NCBI RefSeq assembly: GCF_015291645.1
Contig: NZ_CP030055.1
Coordinates: forward strand, 1,798,001 to 1,862,000
Reading direction: 5' to 3'
Length of the DNA stretch: 64,000 nucleotides
From: Bradyrhizobium sp. CCBAU 53340
GTDB lineage: Bacteria > Pseudomonadota > Alphaproteobacteria > Rhizobiales > Xanthobacteraceae
Part shown: piece by piece, positions 6,916-16,180 of the stretch
Layout: the number at the start of each line of letters is the position of its first letter
Position numbering within the stretch: the stretch's first letter is position 1
Translations under genes and position numbers: made by a program
The notes under the pieces: generated by a model
Seen by the model: only the letters and a program-made list of their open reading frames with translations
The model's database searches: none
What the model was told of the DNA's origin: nothing

Positions 6916-8666
6916 CCACGGCTGCGCCTGCGAAACCGACCGGACGACCAGCTGAACCCTGGCGGCAGCGCCTGATCCGCAGCCTGCTTTACGGGCGCAA
7001 CGTCGATCGCGCCGCCAAGGCGCGCGCGCGCGTTGGCCTGGCCATGCTGGCCTTTGCCACCATCTACGCCCTGATCGGGGGCCGGCTCGTGATGTTCGCG
7101 GTCGGCGCCGACGCCCACAGCGCGCGGCGCGCTGCGGCGCAGGAGGTGGTCGCGACTGCGCGGCCCGACATCATCGACCGCAACGGCGAGGTCCTTGCGA
7201 CCGACGTCAAGGCGGCGAGCCTGTTCGGCGAGCCACGCCGCATCATCGACAAGGACGAGGCCATCGAGCTTCTGACCGCGACCGTGCCCGACCTCGACGA
7301 AGCCGAGGTGCGCGAGCGCCTGAAGACGCGCAAGGGTTTCGTCTGGCTGAAGCGCGAGATCACGGCGAAGCAGCAGCAGGACATCCACAAGCTCGGCATT
7401 CCCGGCATCGGCTTCCTGCGCGAGAACAAGCGCGTCTATCCGACCGGCAACGAGGTCGCCCACCTCATCGGTCTCGTCAATATCGACAACCAGGGCATCG
7501 CCGGCATGGAGAAGTGGCTCGACAATCAGGGCCTCGCCGATCTCCACCGTGCCGGTTTTGCGACCGATCGCCTGCAAAAGCCGATCGAATTGTCGGTCGA
7601 TCTGCGCGTCGAGCACGCCTTGCGCGACGAACTGTTGAAGGCCAAGGAAAAGTTCCACACCAAGGCGGCCTCCGGTCTCGTCACCAATGTCAACACCGGC
7701 GAAATCATCGCCATGGTGTCGGTGCCGGATTTCGACCCGAATAATCCCAAGGAAGCCCACGATCCCGATCGCATCAATCGTCTGACCACGGGCGTGTACG
7801 AGATGGGCTCGACCTTCAAGGCCTTCACGCTCGCGATGGCGCTCGACAGCGGCAAGTACGGCCTCGATTCGATGTGGGATGCGCGCGGGCCGCTGCACTA
7901 CGGCAAGTTCGCGATCCACGACGACGAGCCGAAGGGGCGCTTCCTCTCCATGAAGGAGGTGTTCACCTTTTCCTCCAACGTCGGCGCGGCGCGCATCGCG
8001 CTGTCGCAGGGCGTAGAGGCCCACAAGGCCTTCCTGCGCAAGATGGGCCAGCTCGACCGCTTGCGAACCGAGCTGCCGGAAAGCGCCTCGCCGATCGTGC
8101 CGAAACGCTGGGGCGATCTGAACACCATCACCATCTCCTTTGGTCACGGCATGGCCGTGGCGCCGCTGCAGGCCGTGATGGGCGTCAGCGCACTCGCCAA
8201 TGGCGGCCTGTTGATTCCGCCGACCTTCCTCAAGCGCACCGAAGAGGAGGCGCGGGCGATCGCAAAACGCGTGATCAAGCCCGAGACCTCGGACAAGATG
8301 CGGTTCCTGATGCGGCTGAACGCGGAGATCGGCACCGCCAAGAAGGCCAACGTTCCCGGTTACTATATCGGCGGCAAGACCGGCACCGCCGAAAAGGTGG
8401 TCAACGGCCGCTATGCCAAGAAGAAGGTGCTGACCGCGTTCACCGCGATCCTGCCGGCGGACAAACCGAAATACCAGCTCCTGATCATGCTGGACGAACC
8501 GCAGCCGCTGAAGGAAACCTACGGCTTCATCACCTCGGGCTGGAACGCCGTTCCGACCGCCGGCAACGTCATTACCCGTATCGGGCCGCTGCTCGGCATC
8601 GAGCCCCGCTACGACCTGCCGCCTGCGGACCGCCTTATTCTTGCGACATCCAGGACAACCCAGTAA
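6912..8666 (+). CDS. ftsI: Septal penicillin-binding protein 3 (FtsI), transpeptidase
   Basis: A 584-residue class B PBP that cross-links septal peptidoglycan. It has one membrane segment at about 41-60, then the PBP dimer (pedestal) domain starting near IIDRNGEVLATDV (87-99), then the transpeptidase domain. The active-site serine is Ser300 in STFK; SSN is at 354-356 and KTGTA at 489-493. All three motifs are intact. It works with the glycosyltransferase FtsW encoded further along the cluster. The start overlaps ftsL, indicating translational coupling. Confidence 0.97.
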   Translation: MTTAAPAKPTGRPAEPWRQRLIRSLLYGRNVDRAAKARARVGLAMLAFATIYALIGGRLVMFAVGADAHSARRAAAQEVVATARPDIIDRNGEVLATDVKAASLFGEPRRIIDKDEAIELLTATVPDLDEAEVRERLKTRKGFVWLKREITAKQQQDIHKLGIPGIGFLRENKRVYPTGNEVAHLIGLVNIDNQGIAGMEKWLDNQGLADLHRAGFATDRLQKPIELSVDLRVEHALRDELLKAKEKFHTKAASGLVTNVNTGEIIAMVSVPDFDPNNPKEAHDPDRINRLTTGVYEMGSTFKAFTLAMALDSGKYGLDSMWDARGPLHYGKFAIHDDEPKGRFLSMKEVFTFSSNVGAARIALSQGVEAHKAFLRKMGQLDRLRTELPESASPIVPKRWGDLNTITISFGHGMAVAPLQAVMGVSALANGGLLIPPTFLKRTEEEARAIAKRVIKPETSDKMRFLMRLNAEIGTAKKANVPGYYIGGKTGTAEKVVNGRYAKKKVLTAFTAILPADKPKYQLLIMLDEPQPLKETYGFITSGWNAVPTAGNVITRIGPLLGIEPRYDLPPADRLILATSRTTQ

Positions 8667-8748
8667 TCAATCGGGTAGGCCGTAGCCGCTGCTGAGTCGG
8701 GGATTTTCCCTCAAGATTCGGCTTTTCCGGCGCGGCAACTGGAAGACC

Positions 8749-10206
8749 ATGAAGCTGCGTGACCTCTTAGGCAATGATGCCGCCATCGAGCCCGCTATTG
8801 CCGCGCTCGATGCGGCGGGCATTGCGCTCGACAGCCGCGTGGTCAAGCCGGGCGATCTCTTCTTTGCGCTCGCCGGAGCCAAGACCGACGGCGCGCGTTT
8901 CATCGATGCCGCGATTGCCGCCGGTGCCGTGGCCGTGGTCGGCGATCACGCGCTTGATGGCTGCAAGGTGCCGTTCGTCACCGTTGCCAACCCGCGCCGC
9001 GCGCTGGCGCTGGCTGCCGCGAGATTCTTCCCGGCGCAGCCCGCGACCATCGCGGCGGTCACCGGAACCAGCGGCAAGACCTCGGTTGCCGCGTTCACGC
9101 GTCAGATCTGGGAGCGGCTCGGCCATGTCTCCGCCAGCATCGGCACGATTGGCCTCGTCTCGCCCAAGCGTACCGTCTATGGCTCGCTGACGACGCCCGA
9201 TCCGATCGCGCTGCACCGGCAGATGGATGAGATCGCGCGCGAGGGCGTGACGCACCTTGCGTTCGAGGCATCGTCGCATGGCCTCGATCAATACCGCCTC
9301 GATGGCGTGCGGGTTTCCGCAGGCGGCTTCACCAATCTCTCGCGCGACCACATGGATTACCATCCGACCGTCGCGCATTATCTCGCGGCAAAGCTCAGGC
9401 TGTTCCGCGAACTCGTGCTGCCTGGCGGCGCCGCAGTAGTCTCGGCCGATCACGATTGCTCGGCGGAGGCGATCGATGCCGCGAAGGTGCGTGGTCTGCG
9501 CGTGATGACGGTGGGGCGCAACGGCGATGGGGCCGGCGAGGGCATCCGCCTCGTCGAGGCCGTGGTCGAGGGCTTTTCGCAAAAGCTTACGCTCGAACAT
9601 CGCGGCAAGCATTATGCGGTGCGGCTGCCGCTGGTCGGTCAATTCCAGATCGAGAACGCGCTGGTGTCGGCCGGCCTTGCCATCGGCACCGGCAGCGATG
9701 CGGCCAATGTGTTTGCGAGCCTCGAGCATCTCAAGGGCGCCAAGGGCCGGCTCGAGCGTGTCGGCGAGCGCAACGGCGCGCCTGTTTTCGTCGACTATGC
9801 GCACAAGCCCGATGCGCTGGCGAAGGCGTTGCAGGCGCTGCGGCCTTACGCGAAGCGCAGGCTTGTCGTCGTGTTCGGCGCCGGCGGTGATCGCGACGCC
9901 GGCAAGCGTCCGATCATGGGGCAGATCGCGGCCGAGAATGCCGATCGCGTCATCATCACCGACGACAATCCGCGCAGCGAGAAGCCGGAAGCCATTCGCG
10001 CCGCGATCCTCGCCACCGCCAAGGGCGCGCGCGAAATCGGCGACCGCGCGGCCGCGATCCGCGCCGCGATCGAGGAGCTGGAAGATGGCGATGCGCTGCT
10101 CGTCGCCGGCAAGGGTCACGAGACCGGGCAGATCGTCGGCGGCGAGGTGCTGCCGTTCAGCGATCACGAGGCGGTTGCCGCCGCATTAGCAACGAGGGTC
10201 GCATGA
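8749..10206 (+). CDS. murE: UDP-N-acetylmuramoyl-tripeptide synthetase MurE (meso-DAP adding)
   Basis: A 485-residue Mur ligase that adds the third stem residue to UDP-MurNAc-L-Ala-D-Glu with ATP. The P-loop TGTSGKTS is at residues 105-112. The DNPR motif at 406-409 is the signature for meso-diaminopimelate rather than lysine. The three-domain order (N-terminal Rossmann-like, central ATPase, C-terminal ligase with FVDYAHKPDAL) is complete. An 82-base gap separates it from ftsI. Its stop overlaps the murF start (ATGA). Confidence 0.97.
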   Translation: MKLRDLLGNDAAIEPAIAALDAAGIALDSRVVKPGDLFFALAGAKTDGARFIDAAIAAGAVAVVGDHALDGCKVPFVTVANPRRALALAAARFFPAQPATIAAVTGTSGKTSVAAFTRQIWERLGHVSASIGTIGLVSPKRTVYGSLTTPDPIALHRQMDEIAREGVTHLAFEASSHGLDQYRLDGVRVSAGGFTNLSRDHMDYHPTVAHYLAAKLRLFRELVLPGGAAVVSADHDCSAEAIDAAKVRGLRVMTVGRNGDGAGEGIRLVEAVVEGFSQKLTLEHRGKHYAVRLPLVGQFQIENALVSAGLAIGTGSDAANVFASLEHLKGAKGRLERVGERNGAPVFVDYAHKPDALAKALQALRPYAKRRLVVVFGAGGDRDAGKRPIMGQIAAENADRVIITDDNPRSEKPEAIRAAILATAKGAREIGDRAAAIRAAIEELEDGDALLVAGKGHETGQIVGGEVLPFSDHEAVAAALATRVA

Positions 10207-11582
10207 GCGGGCCATTATGGACGGTTGCCGAAGTGGCGCGCGCGCTGGGCGCGACCGGATCATTCCCTGCTACCCCGATCGACTTCGTTACCCAGGACAG
10301 CCGGCTGGTGAAGCCGGGCAGCCTGTTCGTCGCGCTATCGGGCACGCCGAGCGGCGGCTTCATCTCGGCCTTCGCCAGCGCGCGCGACGGCTGGGAGTTC
10401 GCGGACAAGGCGGAAGCCTCAGGCGCGGTCGCGATGATCGTGCCGCACGAGATCGCGGGCATCAAGATTCCCCAGATCGTCGTGAAGGACACGCTCATCG
10501 ACGGCCTCTGGGGCCTCGCACGCGCTGCGCGCGCACGCTTCCACGGGCCGGTGATCGGGCTGACCGGCAGCGCCGGCAAGACCAGCACGAAGGAATTCCT
10601 GGCCGCCTATCCCAATGCTTATGCGAGCCCCTCGAGCTTCAACAATTTCTGGGGCGTGCCGCTGACGCTGTGCAACGCCCGGCCCGATGCCAGCCTCTGG
10701 GTCGTCGAGATGGGCATGAACCAGACGGGCGAGATCGCGCGGCTCAGCGAATTGACGCGGCCGACGGTCGCACTCGTCGTCAACGTCCAGCCGGTGCATC
10801 TGGAGAAGCTCGGCTCGCTCGATGCGATCAGGCGCGAGAAAGTATCGATCGCGCTCGGTCTGCCCGAGGACGGCGTGTTGGTGCTGCCATCAGGAATCAA
10901 GGCGCCGGACTGGAAGGGCAAGGTGGTGCGCTTCGGCGACAAGGCCGGAGTGCACGAGGTCGCGCACGCCCCGCATGGCGAGAGCTGGCAGGTCGTGGCT
11001 GCAATCGGCAAGAAGGAGATCGCCTTCAGCCTGACACCGGGCGCGCCGCACCGGGTGCAGAATGCGCTCGCCGCGCTTGCGTCGATCCATGCCGCGCATC
11101 TCGATGTGGCGACGCTCGCCATCAAGCTCGACCGCGTCGGCATCATGACCGGCCGGGGCGTCGAGCAGGCGGTCGGCGGCATCACCGTGATCGACGACAG
11201 CTTCAACGGCAATCCGGCGAGCGTGGCCGCCGCGCTGCAAAGTCTCCAGGCGCGCAACATGGCCGGCGGCCGCCGTATTGCGGTGCTCGGCGACATGCTG
11301 GAACTGGGCGATGACGCACCGAGCTACCACACCGCCCTGACTGCGCATCTCGACGGCATCGACGGCATCTATTGCGTCGGGCCACTGATGCGCCACCTCT
11401 ATGACGCGCTGCCATCAGGCAAAGGGCTCGGCTGGCACGACGATCCGGCCACGCTGAAGCCGGGTGAAGTCGCGGGCCTGCTGAAGGCAGGCGACGTCGT
11501 GGTTGTCAAGGGCAGCAAGAAGATGTTCTGGGTCAACAAGTTTGTGCCGGGCCTAGTGGCCGCCTTGCAGGCAAAGGCGTAA
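10203..11582 (+). CDS. murF: UDP-N-acetylmuramoyl-tripeptide--D-alanyl-D-alanine ligase MurF
   Basis: A 459-residue Mur ligase that attaches the D-Ala-D-Ala dipeptide to complete UDP-MurNAc-pentapeptide. P-loop TGSAGKTS is at 121-128, followed by SFNNFWGVPLTL and the VVEMGMNQTGEIARL block characteristic of MurF. The late VIDDSFNGNPASV segment and the ABC-less three-domain layout agree. It uses the product of the ddl gene further downstream. It overlaps murE by four bases; a 159-base gap with no gene precedes mraY. Confidence 0.97.
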   Translation: MSGPLWTVAEVARALGATGSFPATPIDFVTQDSRLVKPGSLFVALSGTPSGGFISAFASARDGWEFADKAEASGAVAMIVPHEIAGIKIPQIVVKDTLIDGLWGLARAARARFHGPVIGLTGSAGKTSTKEFLAAYPNAYASPSSFNNFWGVPLTLCNARPDASLWVVEMGMNQTGEIARLSELTRPTVALVVNVQPVHLEKLGSLDAIRREKVSIALGLPEDGVLVLPSGIKAPDWKGKVVRFGDKAGVHEVAHAPHGESWQVVAAIGKKEIAFSLTPGAPHRVQNALAALASIHAAHLDVATLAIKLDRVGIMTGRGVEQAVGGITVIDDSFNGNPASVAAALQSLQARNMAGGRRIAVLGDMLELGDDAPSYHTALTAHLDGIDGIYCVGPLMRHLYDALPSGKGLGWHDDPATLKPGEVAGLLKAGDVVVVKGSKKMFWVNKFVPGLVAALQAKA

Positions 11583-11741
11583 ACTGCTTGGAAGGCGCAG
11601 TTCCCGAATCCCACCCTTTGCGGCGCGCCGTCCGGTTTCTTTGAGGTCGCCCGACCCATGATGAAGACCAGCGAATGCGTGTGAGACACGTTGAGGCCAC
11701 CCGCGAAGGCCGCGTGCGAAAGGCGCCATAGGACCGACTGA

Positions 11742-12845
11742 ATGTTTTACTGGCTGATCGATCTCTCCAATACATTTCCGGGCTTCGGTGCAGTGCGCAC
11801 CGTCTTGAACGTCTTCCGCTACATCACCTTCCGCACCGGCGGCGCCATCGTCACGGGCGCGTTGTTCGTGTTCCTGTTCGGGCCCTGGATCATCGATCAC
11901 TTGCGCATTCGCCAGGGCAAGGGCCAGCCGATCCGCACCGACGGTCCGCAATCGCATCTGGCCAAGAAGGGCACGCCCACCATGGGCGGGCTGATGATCC
12001 TGTCCGGCCTCACGGTCGGCACGGTGCTGTGGGCCAATCCGCTCAGCCCTTACGTCTGGATCGTGCTGGCGGTGACGCTCGGCTTCGGCTTCGTCGGCTT
12101 CTACGACGATTACCTCAAGGTGACCAAGCAGACCACGAGCGGCTTCGGCGGCAAGCTGCGCCTGCTTATTGAAGCAATCATCGCGCTGGTCGCCTGCTAT
12201 GCGCTGGTGCGGCTGAACCGCGATCCCGCCTCGACCGCGCTGACCATACCCTTCCTGAAGGACACGGTGCTGCATTTCGGCTGGTTCTTCGTGGTATTCG
12301 GCGCCTTCGTGATCGTCGGCGCCGGCAACGCGGTGAACCTCACCGACGGTCTCGATGGCCTCGCCATCGTGCCTGTCATGATCGCGACCGCGAGCTTTGC
12401 GATGATCGCCTATCTCGCTGGCAACGCTGTCTTCGCCGACTATCTCCAGATCAAATATGTCGCCGGCACCGGTGAGCTTGCCGTGCTCTGCGGCGCGCTG
12501 TTAGGGGCCGGCCTCGGTTTTCTCTGGTTCAATGCCCCACCAGCTTCGATCTTCATGGGCGACACCGGCTCGCTCGCGCTCGGCGGCATGCTGGGCGCGA
12601 TCGCGGTCGCGGTGAAGCACGAGATCGTGCTGGCGGTGATCGGCGGCCTGTTCGTGCTCGAGGCGGTCTCGGTCATCGTGCAGGTGGTGTCGTTCAAGCT
12701 CACGGGCAAACGCATCTTCCGGATGGCGCCGATCCACCACCATTTCGAGCAGCTCGGCTGGACCGAGCCGCAGATCGTGATCCGCTTCTGGATCATCTCG
12801 GTGATGCTGGCGCTCGCCGGCCTCTCCACGCTGAAGCTGCGCTGA
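11742..12845 (+). CDS. mraY: Phospho-N-acetylmuramoyl-pentapeptide transferase MraY
   Basis: A 367-residue integral membrane enzyme with about ten hydrophobic helices. It transfers phospho-MurNAc-pentapeptide to undecaprenyl phosphate, forming lipid I. Diagnostic motifs are [20 protein letters not shown] with the paired Asp residues, [13 protein letters not shown], and [12 protein letters not shown] with the catalytic Asp. The HHHFE motif near the C-terminus ([11 protein letters not shown]) is present. Followed after 10 bases by murD. Confidence 0.97.
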   Translation: MFYWLIDLSNTFPGFGAVRTVLNVFRYITFRTGGAIVTGALFVFLFGPWIIDHLRIRQGKGQPIRTDGPQSHLAKKGTPTMGGLMILSGLTVGTVLWANPLSPYVWIVLAVTLGFGFVGFYDDYLKVTKQTTSGFGGKLRLLIEAIIALVACYALVRLNRDPASTALTIPFLKDTVLHFGWFFVVFGAFVIVGAGNAVNLTDGLDGLAIVPVMIATASFAMIAYLAGNAVFADYLQIKYVAGTGELAVLCGALLGAGLGFLWFNAPPASIFMGDTGSLALGGMLGAIAVAVKHEIVLAVIGGLFVLEAVSVIVQVVSFKLTGKRIFRMAPIHHHFEQLGWTEPQIVIRFWIISVMLALAGLSTLKLR

Positions 12846-12855
12846 CGGTCGCACG

Positions 12856-14253
12856 ATGATCCCCGCTACATCCTTTGCCGGCAAGACGGTCGCGGTGTTC
12901 GGCCTCGGCGGCTCGGGGCTGGCCTCCTGTCACGCGCTCAAGGCCGGCGGCGCCGATGTGGTCGCGGCCGACGACAATACCGACAACGTCGCCAAGGCGG
13001 CACAGGCCGGTTTCGTCACAGTGGATCTGCGCAGCGTCTCCTGGTCGAATTTCGCCGCGCTCGTCCTCGCGCCCGGTGTTCCGCTCACGCATCCCGTGCC
13101 GCACTGGAGCGTGCTGAAAGCGCGCGAGGCCGGCGTCGAGGTGATCGGCGACATCGAGCTGTTCTGCCGCGAGCGGCGCCGCCACGCGCCGGACGCGCCG
13201 TTCGTCGCCATCACCGGCACCAACGGCAAGTCGACCACGACGGCCTTGATTGCTCACTTAACGAAAGTCGCCGGCTACGATACCCAGATGGGCGGCAATA
13301 TCGGCACTGCGATCCTGTCGCTGGAGCCGCCGCGCATGGGGCGCGTCCACGTCATCGAAATGTCGTCCTATCAGATCGACCTCACGCCTTCGCTCGATCC
13401 CTCCGTCGGCATCCTGCTCAATGTCAGCGAGGATCACATCGATCGTCACGGCACGATCGCGCATTACGCTGAAGTGAAGGAACGCCTCGTTGCCAACGTG
13501 CAGGCAGGCGGCACCTCGATCGTCGGCGTCGATGACGGCTATTGCCGCGACATCGCCGACCGGCTCGACCGCGCCGGCAAGAATGTGGTGCGCATTTCCG
13601 TCAAGAACCCGCTCGCGACCGGTGTTCATGTCGAGCACGGCAGCATCGTGCGGACCGCGGGCGGCGCCCGCAGCGAGATCGCGACGCTCGGCGGCATCGG
13701 TTCGCTGCGCGGCCTGCACAATGCGCAGAACGCGGCCTGCGCGGCGGCAGCTGCGCTTGCAATGGGCATCAGCCTCGACGTGTTGCAGAACGGTTTGCGC
13801 AGCTTTCCGGGCCTGGCGCACCGCATGGAGCAGGTCGGCCGCCGCGGCAACGTGCTGTTCGTCAACGATTCCAAGGGCACCAACGCCGACGCCACGGCGC
13901 ACGCGCTGTCGTCCTTTGCCGACATCTTCTGGATCGCCGGCGGCAAGCCGAAGGCCGGCGGCATCACCAGTTTGACCGGCTTCTTCCCGCGCATCCGCAA
14001 GGCCTATCTGATCGGCGAAGCCGCGCCGGAGTTTTCCGGCACTCTCGGCACGGTCGCGCACGAGATCAGCCAGACGCTCGATGTTGCCGTCGCGCACGCC
14101 GCGCGCGATGCGGAAGCCTCCGGTCTCGTCGATGCTGTCGTGCTGCTGTCACCGGCCTGCGCGTCGTTCGATCAGTATCGCAACTTCGAGATCCGCGGCA
14201 CCAGGTTCCGCGAGCTGGTGCAGGCACTGCCGGGTGTGAAGCCGGTGGTGTGA
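12856..14253 (+). CDS. murD: UDP-N-acetylmuramoylalanine--D-glutamate ligase MurD
   Basis: A 465-residue Mur ligase that adds D-glutamate to UDP-MurNAc-L-Ala. The N-terminal dinucleotide-like fold reads [10 protein letters not shown], the P-loop TGTNGKST is at 120-127, and EMSSYQIDL and [11 protein letters not shown] are conserved MurD blocks. Domain lengths are normal. A small anchored protein gene begins 2 bases after its stop, which is not the usual dcw neighbour. Confidence 0.97.
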   Translation: MIPATSFAGKTVAVFGLGGSGLASCHALKAGGADVVAADDNTDNVAKAAQAGFVTVDLRSVSWSNFAALVLAPGVPLTHPVPHWSVLKAREAGVEVIGDIELFCRERRRHAPDAPFVAITGTNGKSTTTALIAHLTKVAGYDTQMGGNIGTAILSLEPPRMGRVHVIEMSSYQIDLTPSLDPSVGILLNVSEDHIDRHGTIAHYAEVKERLVANVQAGGTSIVGVDDGYCRDIADRLDRAGKNVVRISVKNPLATGVHVEHGSIVRTAGGARSEIATLGGIGSLRGLHNAQNAACAAAAALAMGISLDVLQNGLRSFPGLAHRMEQVGRRGNVLFVNDSKGTNADATAHALSSFADIFWIAGGKPKAGGITSLTGFFPRIRKAYLIGEAAPEFSGTLGTVAHEISQTLDVAVAHAARDAEASGLVDAVVLLSPACASFDQYRNFEIRGTRFRELVQALPGVKPVV

Positions 14254-14255
14254 GA

Positions 14256-14651
14256 ATGTCGCGGCGACGCTGGATCGGAATCGTCGCTTCTCTTGCCGTT
14301 CCGGTCGGTTTCCTCTGTGTTGTCCTCATTGACAACGTCATGAGCGGCTTCGGTGCATGCCGCGTCGTTCGCCAGCGGGCCTTTGCCTCCCCGAGCGGCG
14401 GTCAGCTGGTTGTCGTGGTCTGGAAGTCGTGCGGAGCGACGGCGCCCGACAGCACGCAAGCCAGCATAATAGCTCGCGGCCGCACGTTCTCGCCCGAGAG
14501 CACGCCGACCTTTGTCAGCGTCCGCGGGCATCTCGAGGTGGTCGTCGCCTGGAGCAGCGAGCGGGCGGTGAGGGTGGGTTTCATTCCCGAGCCAGGAGAG
14601 GTCTACAAGCGCGATCAGCGCGCGGGGGATGTCGCGATTGTCTACGAGTAG
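14256..14651 (+). CDS. Small membrane-anchored hypothetical protein within the dcw cluster
   Basis: A 131-residue protein with a basic N-terminus (MSRRRW), one hydrophobic segment (about residues 6-26) and a soluble beta-rich remainder with two cysteines (CRVVRQR and WKSCGAT). I do not recognise the family. The ATG is 2 bases after the murD stop, so it is very likely co-translated with murD, between murD and ftsW where E. coli and Caulobacter have no extra gene. Topology predicts a periplasmic domain tethered to the inner membrane, or a cleaved signal peptide. A family B palindrome begins 5 bases downstream. Confidence 0.7.
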   Translation: MSRRRWIGIVASLAVPVGFLCVVLIDNVMSGFGACRVVRQRAFASPSGGQLVVVVWKSCGATAPDSTQASIIARGRTFSPESTPTFVSVRGHLEVVVAWSSERAVRVGFIPEPGEVYKRDQRAGDVAIVYE

Positions 14652-14655
14652 GTCT

Positions 14656-14769
14656 CTCGTGTCCCGGACGCGGTGCGGCACGAAGTGACGCTCCGCAGAG
14701 CCGGGACCCGCAATGGGCCCCGGCTCTGCAGCGCACCGCAAGAGCGCTGCGCTGCGTCCGGGGCACGAG
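14656..14769. repeat. Intergenic palindrome, family B (CTCGTGTCCCGGACG...CGTCCGGGGCACGAG)
   Basis: Outer arms CTCGTGTCCCGGACG and CGTCCGGGGCACGAG. The inner region contains GGGCCCCGGCTCTGCAGCGC, shared with copies at 16014 and 29584. It lies inside the dcw cluster between the small anchored gene and ftsW. Confidence 0.8.
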
Positions 14770-14793
14770 ACTCTTCAAAACGTGAACGATCTA

Positions 14794-14809
14794 TTAACCC
14801 CCCGGTAAC
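14794..14809 (+). promoter_or_regulatory. CtrA-like binding site upstream of ftsW
   Basis: TTAACCCCCCGGTAAC matches the CtrA consensus TTAA-N7-TTAAC with one mismatch. It ends 47 bases before the ftsW ATG, after a palindrome that would separate ftsW from the upstream operon. CtrA control of division genes is known in Caulobacter and other alphaproteobacteria; its use here is inference. Confidence 0.5.
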
Positions 14810-14856
14810 CAACCTCGGCGACCAATGGACGGACCTCTGTCCGAAAGCGGCCGCCC

Positions 14857-16008
14857 ATGCTCTCCCGTGAAGAACGCACCCCCTTTTCCGAGTGGTGGTG
14901 GACCGTCGACAAGCCGTTGATGGGTGCCATCCTGGCGCTGATGCTAACCGGAGTCATCCTGTCGCTGGCGGCGAGCCCGCCGGTCGCGACCCGCATCGGG
15001 CTCGATCCCTTTCATTTCTTCAATCGTCACGTGATGTTCCTGGCGCCGTCCTTCATGGTGCTGATCGGGGTGTCCTTCCTGTCGCCGCGCTCGATCCGGC
15101 GCTCGGCGCTGATCATCTTCACCATCAGCATCATCCTGATCGTGGTGACGCTCGCCGTCGGCCCCGAGGTGAAGGGCTCGCGGCGCTGGATCACGCTCGT
15201 CGGCGTCAACATCCAGGCCTCCGAGATCGCAAAGCCATCCTTCGTCGTCATCGCGGCCTGGCTGTTTGCGGAATCCACCAAGCGGCCCGAGATGCCGGCG
15301 ACTTCGATGGCTCTGGTGCTGCTGCTGATGCTGGTCTCGCTGCTGGTGATGGAGCCTGACTTCGGCCAGACCATGCTGATCCTGATGGTATGGGGCTCGC
15401 TGTTCTTCATTGCGGGCATGCGGATGATCTGGGTGTTTGGCCTGGCAGGCCTCGGCGCCGCCGGCCTGTTCAGCGCCTATCTCTTCGTTCCGCACGTTGC
15501 CGGCCGCATCAAGCGCTTCATGAACCCGGCCTCGGGCGACACCTTCCAGGTCGATACCGCAATGGAGGCCTTCTACAACGGAGGCTGGTTCGGCCTCGGG
15601 CCGGGCGAGGGCATCGCCAAGCGCAGCCTGCCTGATAGTCACACCGACTTCGTGTTTGCGGTTGCCGCCGAAGAGTTCGGCATCATCCTGTGCCTTGCCA
15701 TGCTGGCGCTGTTCGCCTTCGTCGTGATCCGCACGCTGTCGCGCGCCTATGCCAATGAGGACATGTTCTCGCGCTTTGCGGCCTCCGGCCTTGCCATCCT
15801 GTTCGGCGTGCAGGCGGCGATCAACATGTCGGTCAACCTCCAGCTCATCCCCGCCAAGGGCATGACGCTGCCATTCATCTCCTATGGCGGTTCATCGATC
15901 GTGTCGCTGGCCTATGGCGTCGGCATGATGCTGGCCCTGACGCGGCTGCGCCCACGCACGGAGGTCGAGGCGAGCGGCCACGCCGAGGCGATGCGAAGTT
16001 ACGCTTAA
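14857..16008 (+). CDS. ftsW: Septal peptidoglycan glycosyltransferase FtsW
   Basis: A 383-residue SEDS-family membrane protein with about ten hydrophobic helices. It polymerises lipid II at the septum together with FtsI. Family blocks include LVVMEPDFGQTML with the SEDS catalytic Asp region, the large loop AFYNGGWFGLGPGEGIAKR, SHTDFVFAVAAEEFG, and LPFISYGGSSIVSLA near the end. The N-terminus is cytoplasmic and starts with MLSREERTPFSEWWWT. It probably has its own promoter, with a CtrA-like site just upstream. Confidence 0.96.
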   Translation: MLSREERTPFSEWWWTVDKPLMGAILALMLTGVILSLAASPPVATRIGLDPFHFFNRHVMFLAPSFMVLIGVSFLSPRSIRRSALIIFTISIILIVVTLAVGPEVKGSRRWITLVGVNIQASEIAKPSFVVIAAWLFAESTKRPEMPATSMALVLLLMLVSLLVMEPDFGQTMLILMVWGSLFFIAGMRMIWVFGLAGLGAAGLFSAYLFVPHVAGRIKRFMNPASGDTFQVDTAMEAFYNGGWFGLGPGEGIAKRSLPDSHTDFVFAVAAEEFGIILCLAMLALFAFVVIRTLSRAYANEDMFSRFAASGLAILFGVQAAINMSVNLQLIPAKGMTLPFISYGGSSIVSLAYGVGMMLALTRLRPRTEVEASGHAEAMRSYA

Positions 16009-16013
16009 CCGCT

Positions 16014-16128
16014 CTCGTGTCCCGGACAAGCGAAGCGCAGAGCCGGGATCCAGATCGCCGCAACCATGGGCCCCGGTTCAGCAGCGCACCACGCCGTGCG
16101 GCGCGCTGCGCTGCGCCCGGGGCACGAG
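16014..16128. repeat. Intergenic palindrome, family B
   Basis: Starts CTCGTGTCCCGGACAAGC and ends CGCCCGGGGCACGAG, with GGGCCCCGGTTCAGCAGCGC inside. It begins 5 bases after the ftsW stop, separating ftsW from murG. Confidence 0.8.
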
Positions 16129-16180
16129 CCTCTGGTAGCTGGCTCGCAATGATCACCCTTTCCCTGTAAATACGGCCTCC

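Noticed and set aside
13542..14651. 369-codon frame covering the end of murD and the small anchored gene
   Set aside because: Its first two thirds are an out-of-frame reading of murD. Only the last part from 14256 is taken as a gene.
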